From Desulfobulbaceae bacterium UBA5123 (GTDB lineage Bacteria > Desulfobacterota > Desulfobulbia > Desulfobulbales > UBA5123): a stretch of 8,312 bases of DNA. The notes below the pieces were generated by a model. It worked only from the letters and a program-made list of their open reading frames with translations, had not been told where the DNA came from and ran no database searches. The DNA lies in contig DHYT01000133.1 in assembly GCA_002415465.1 (NCBI GenBank), positions 2,165 to 10,476 of the forward strand, given 5' to 3'. Below, piece by piece: positions 6,250 to 8,312 of the stretch (its first letter is position 1; the number at the start of each line of letters is the position of its first letter). A program made the position numbers and the translations under genes.

Positions 6250-6459
6250 TTTGACCGTTTTGATGCACAGATTCCGTTGCCCAGACGTGCCGACAGTATC
6301 ATCGCAACCACACCCGAGACCACGGCCCACCACGACCGCGTCCACCTTGCATACCCGGTGCCGGCACCACACCTGACGCATCTGCCGTATCACTTTGCTC
6401 GAGATTGCTTTGCGTTTCACAATAATATCCATCAATTTTTTCACACAAAGGAGCACCGC

Positions 6460-7140
6460 ATGAACATTCTCGTTTTCGGTCCCAACGGCAGCGGCAAAGG
6501 CACCCAGGGCGCCATCATCCAGAAAAAATACAATATGCCTCACATCGAATCCGGCGCCATCTTCCGCAAGAACATCGGCGGCGGCACCGAACTGGGCATG
6601 AAGGCCAAGGAATATATCGATCGCGGCGATCTGGTCCCCGACAACATCACCATCCCGATGATCCTGGACCGCCTGCAAGAGGCTGACTGCAAAACCGGTT
6701 GGATCCTCGACGGCTTCCCCCGCAACAAGGTGCAGGCCGAGACCCTGGCCAAGGCCCTCACCGACGCCAAGATGCCCCTTGACTACGTGGTCGAGATCGT
6801 GCTGCCCCGTGACATCGCCAAGCTGCGGATCACCGGCCGCCGCCTCTGCGTCAACGACAACAACCACCCCAACCACATCGCCTTCGACGCCATCAAGCCG
6901 GTGGAGAAAGACGGCAAGCTGGTCTGCCGGGTATGCGGCGGCGCCCTCAACACCCGCGCCGACGACCAGGACGACGTGGCCATCGACAAACGCCACGACA
7001 TCTACTACGACGACAACACCGGCACCATGGCCGCGGTCAACGTCTTCAAGGCCGTCGGCGGCAAAACCAAGGTGATCTCGGTGGACGGCAAGGCATCCAT
7101 CGACGCCGTTTCCGCCTCGATCATGAAGGATCTTGCCTGA
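6460..7140 (+). CDS. adk: Adenylate kinase with Cys-His-Cys-Cys LID metal site
   Basis: Catalyses ATP + AMP = 2 ADP in the cytoplasm, setting adenylate balance; in a sulfate reducer it would also recycle AMP released during sulfate activation (inference). The 226-residue protein starts at ATG 6460, six bases after AAGGAG (6448-6453). The P-loop GPNGSGKGT is at residues 7-15, differing from the common GxPGAGKGT. AMP-site motifs follow: HIESGAIFR, a DLVPD segment and ILDGFPRN. The LID (about 127-165) has C130-X5-H136-X19-C156-X2-C159. Desulfovibrio gigas adenylate kinase binds zinc, cobalt or iron through an equivalent Cys129, His135, Cys151 and Cys154; here the loop between His and the CxxC pair is four residues longer. 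LID and core otherwise resemble that type, including CVNDNNHPN and a RADDQDD stretch. The gene stands alone, with a strong terminator about 26 bases after its stop codon. Confidence 0.95.
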   Translation: MNILVFGPNGSGKGTQGAIIQKKYNMPHIESGAIFRKNIGGGTELGMKAKEYIDRGDLVPDNITIPMILDRLQEADCKTGWILDGFPRNKVQAETLAKALTDAKMPLDYVVEIVLPRDIAKLRITGRRLCVNDNNHPNHIAFDAIKPVEKDGKLVCRVCGGALNTRADDQDDVAIDKRHDIYYDDNTGTMAAVNVFKAVGGKTKVISVDGKASIDAVSASIMKDLA

Positions 7141-7166
7141 TCGCAGAGCAACACCGCGATACCGAT

Positions 7167-7208
7167 AAAAAAAGCCATGCGCCCGACAAGGGATGCATGG
7201 CTTTTTTT
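7167..7208. terminator. Bidirectional intrinsic terminator
   Basis: A seven-A run and GCCATGC (7167-7180) are mirrored by GCATGGC and a seven-T run (7195-7208), with a 14-base gap in which CCC and GGG can extend the stem. The T-run downstream of the hairpin occurs on either strand, so it can end adk transcripts from the left and the convergent acyltransferase transcript from the right. Confidence 0.93.
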
Positions 7209-7239
7209 ATGACGCCTCCCCAACCGGGGCGGAATCGCT

Positions 7240-7926
7240 TCAATGGTTGTTCCGACCGAACCGCTGCCACGCCTCACCGTACAGCCCGTTCAAGCGCTCC
7301 TCCAGGTGCAACCGATACGGCTCCAACTCGTTGGCCTTGAGCCCGGACGGCACGAACAGCGGTTCGCCATAACAGATGGCGAGCCTGGCGAACGGCCTGG
7401 GGAGCATGGTCCGGTCCCAGCTCTTGAACACGAAAAAGCGGTCCGCCGCCGCCACCACCGGCAGGATCGGCGCGCCGGTGCGGCTGGCAAGGAGCAGCGC
7501 CCCGGCCTGGGCCATAAAGGCCGGCCCCTGGGAGCCGTCGGCGACAATGGCGGCGGCGCGCCCCCGGCCCATGGAATCGATTATCCCCCGCATGGCCTTC
7601 ACCACCCCGCTCTTGCCCCGGGAGGCGCGGACGACCTCGCACCCGCGCCGGGCCAGCAGACGGGCCACAAATTCGGCGTCGTCGCTGCCGCTGACCATGG
7701 CCACCCAGTTGCGGCCGCTGCGCCGCTGCATCTCAATGATGTCGAAGACCGCGTAATGCCAGAAGGCGGCGATCATGCCCTTGCCCGCCGCATCGCACTG
7801 TTTGAGATATTCGCCGCCATGCACGGTCACCCGGCAGGAACCGAAGAGCAGGCGGCTCACCGCCTCGAACAGCAACGGCACGACCCGCAGCGACAGCCGA
7901 TACCAAAATCCGTTCTTCACAGCCAT
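7240..7926 (-). CDS. DUF374-type lysophospholipid acyltransferase family protein
   Basis: A 228-residue protein of the DUF374 branch of the glycerolipid/lipid A acyltransferase superfamily, expected to transfer acyl chains to a lipid at the inner face of the membrane; the substrate is not known. The catalytic-type motif FWHYAVFD (55-62) has H57 and D62 in the H-x4-D arrangement. Next come a RASRGKSGVVKAM segment (100-112), matching the RGSS-like block, and ADGSQGP (129-135), the family form of DGPRGP, followed by GAPILPVV. An N-terminal hydrophobic stretch (about 11-28) may anchor it to the membrane. Start ATG 7924-7926; its own Shine-Dalgarno is weak (GGA), and it overlaps the end of uvrB by 10 bases, which points to translational coupling. 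It ends before the shared terminator. In several bacteria such genes neighbour lipid A (lpx/waa) genes; none is visible here. Confidence 0.85.
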   Translation of the reverse strand: MAVKNGFWYRLSLRVVPLLFEAVSRLLFGSCRVTVHGGEYLKQCDAAGKGMIAAFWHYAVFDIIEMQRRSGRNWVAMVSGSDDAEFVARLLARRGCEVVRASRGKSGVVKAMRGIIDSMGRGRAAAIVADGSQGPAFMAQAGALLLASRTGAPILPVVAAADRFFVFKSWDRTMLPRPFARLAICYGEPLFVPSGLKANELEPYRLHLEERLNGLYGEAWQRFGRNNH

Positions 7927-8312
7927 GTCAGTTCCAACTCCCGCAACTCCTTGATCCGGTCCCGCAAGCGGGCCGCCTCCTCGAAGGCCAGCTCCTTGGC
8001 CGCCGCCTGCATCCCTTTCTCCAGCCGGGCAATCTCCTTGCGCAGGTCGGCCAGGCTGCCGTAGACCGCCTCCTCCTCGGCGGCCTCGGCCTCGACGGTG
8101 ACGTAATCCTGTTCGTAGACACTCTCCATGATGTCCTTGATCCGCGACTTGATGGTTTCCGGCCGGATGTTGTGCGTCTCATTATAGGCGGACTGGATCC
8201 GCCGCCGCCGCTGGGTCTCGTCCATGGTCCTGTCCATGGAGTCGGTGATCCGGTCCGCGTAGAGGATCACCTTGCCGCCCACATTCCGCGCCGCCCGGCC
8301 GCAGGTCTGGAT
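7917..8312 (-). CDS. uvrB: UvrABC nucleotide excision repair helicase subunit UvrB, C-terminal part
   Basis: Only the last 131 codons are in the window; the 5' part lies beyond the right edge. UvrB is the damage-verifying helicase-like subunit that loads with UvrA and recruits UvrC in nucleotide excision repair. The first visible residues are IQTCGRAARN, helicase motif VI (the E. coli protein has IQTIGRAARN), directly followed by a GGKVILYADRIT block. The region SAYNETHNI matches the UvrB linker typical of the family. The C-terminal UVR domain, which binds UvrC, is at about residues 88-125, with the core ELAFEEAARLRDRI. The protein ends ELTWL. Its TGA lies inside the acyltransferase coding sequence, giving a 10-base overlap. 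Nothing is odd in the visible part. Confidence 0.96.
   Translation of the reverse strand: MQTCGRAARNVGGKVILYADRITDSMDRTMDETQRRRRIQSAYNETHNIRPETIKSRIKDIMESVYEQDYVTVEAEAAEEEAVYGSLADLRKEIARLEKGMQAAAKELAFEEAARLRDRIKELRELELTWL

Larger units (their letters stand above)
6064..6459 (+). other. Non-coding leader region upstream of adk
   Basis: These roughly 400 bases hold no gene I can support. They contain the stem-loop just after the small ORF, a C-rich stretch to about 6200, an A/T-rich segment at 6205-6250 with promoter-like elements, and about 210 bases of leader before adk. The adk frame is open back to 6238, but that upstream peptide is rich in His, Pro and Ala and unlike any adenylate kinase N-terminus. 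Confidence 0.6.

Noticed and set aside
5887..6996. A 369-codon open frame on the minus strand across adk and its leader
   Set aside because: It is antisense to a clear adenylate kinase, and its Val/Gly/Asp-rich translation shows no domain. It is a shadow of GC-rich codon use.
1..8312. CRISPR array, insertion sequence, phage, toxin-antitoxin or other accessory system; tRNA or rRNA
   Set aside because: No regularly spaced repeats, transposase, integrase or terminal repeats, and no cloverleaf or rRNA sequence were seen. The gene content is ordinary chromosomal housekeeping, so I do not claim a new defence or mobile system.

Overview
The window is GC-rich bacterial chromosome, about 60% G+C by eye, with dense genes and strong C/G preference at third codon positions. 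The best taxonomic hint is the adenylate kinase at 6460-7140. Its LID carries a Cys-His-Cys-Cys metal site and a Walker A loop reading GPNGSGKGT, a form known from Desulfovibrio. Together with the PhoH/YbeY/PdxJ block and a thioredoxin-like protein with a propeller-like N-terminus, this suggests a Desulfobacterota (deltaproteobacterial) sulfate reducer or relative, possibly of the Desulfobulbales. That placement is inference from protein character, not from a marker gene.

Layout. (1) 1-3000, plus strand, a probable operon: the 3' part of a propeller-thioredoxin/DsbA-like protein, a PhoH-family ATPase with a likely TTG start, and one open frame encoding YbeY (16S rRNA maturation RNase) joined without a stop codon to PdxJ (pyridoxine 5'-phosphate synthase). 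(2) 3025-5638, minus strand: a FapA/DUF342 beta-helix protein, then, upstream on that strand, a two-helix potassium channel with a cytoplasmic RCK/TrkA domain. (3) 5639-6459: a mostly non-coding stretch holding the probable channel promoter, a small ORF with a very good ribosome binding site, overlapping alternative stem-loops and the long leader of adk. (4) 6460-7140, plus strand: adk, followed by a textbook intrinsic terminator that faces both ways. (5) 7240-8312, minus strand: the 3' end of uvrB and a DUF374-type lysophospholipid acyltransferase whose start overlaps the uvrB stop.

The genes are mostly housekeeping: RNA quality control and ribosome maturation (PhoH, YbeY), vitamin B6 synthesis, nucleotide balance, DNA repair, membrane lipid acylation and potassium transport. 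I see no mobile element, CRISPR array, phage gene, tRNA or rRNA. The least ordinary points are the YbeY-PdxJ fusion that keeps an internal ribosome binding site and start codon, the internal start before the RCK domain of the channel, the metal-site adenylate kinase, and the small ORF plus competing hairpins upstream of adk.
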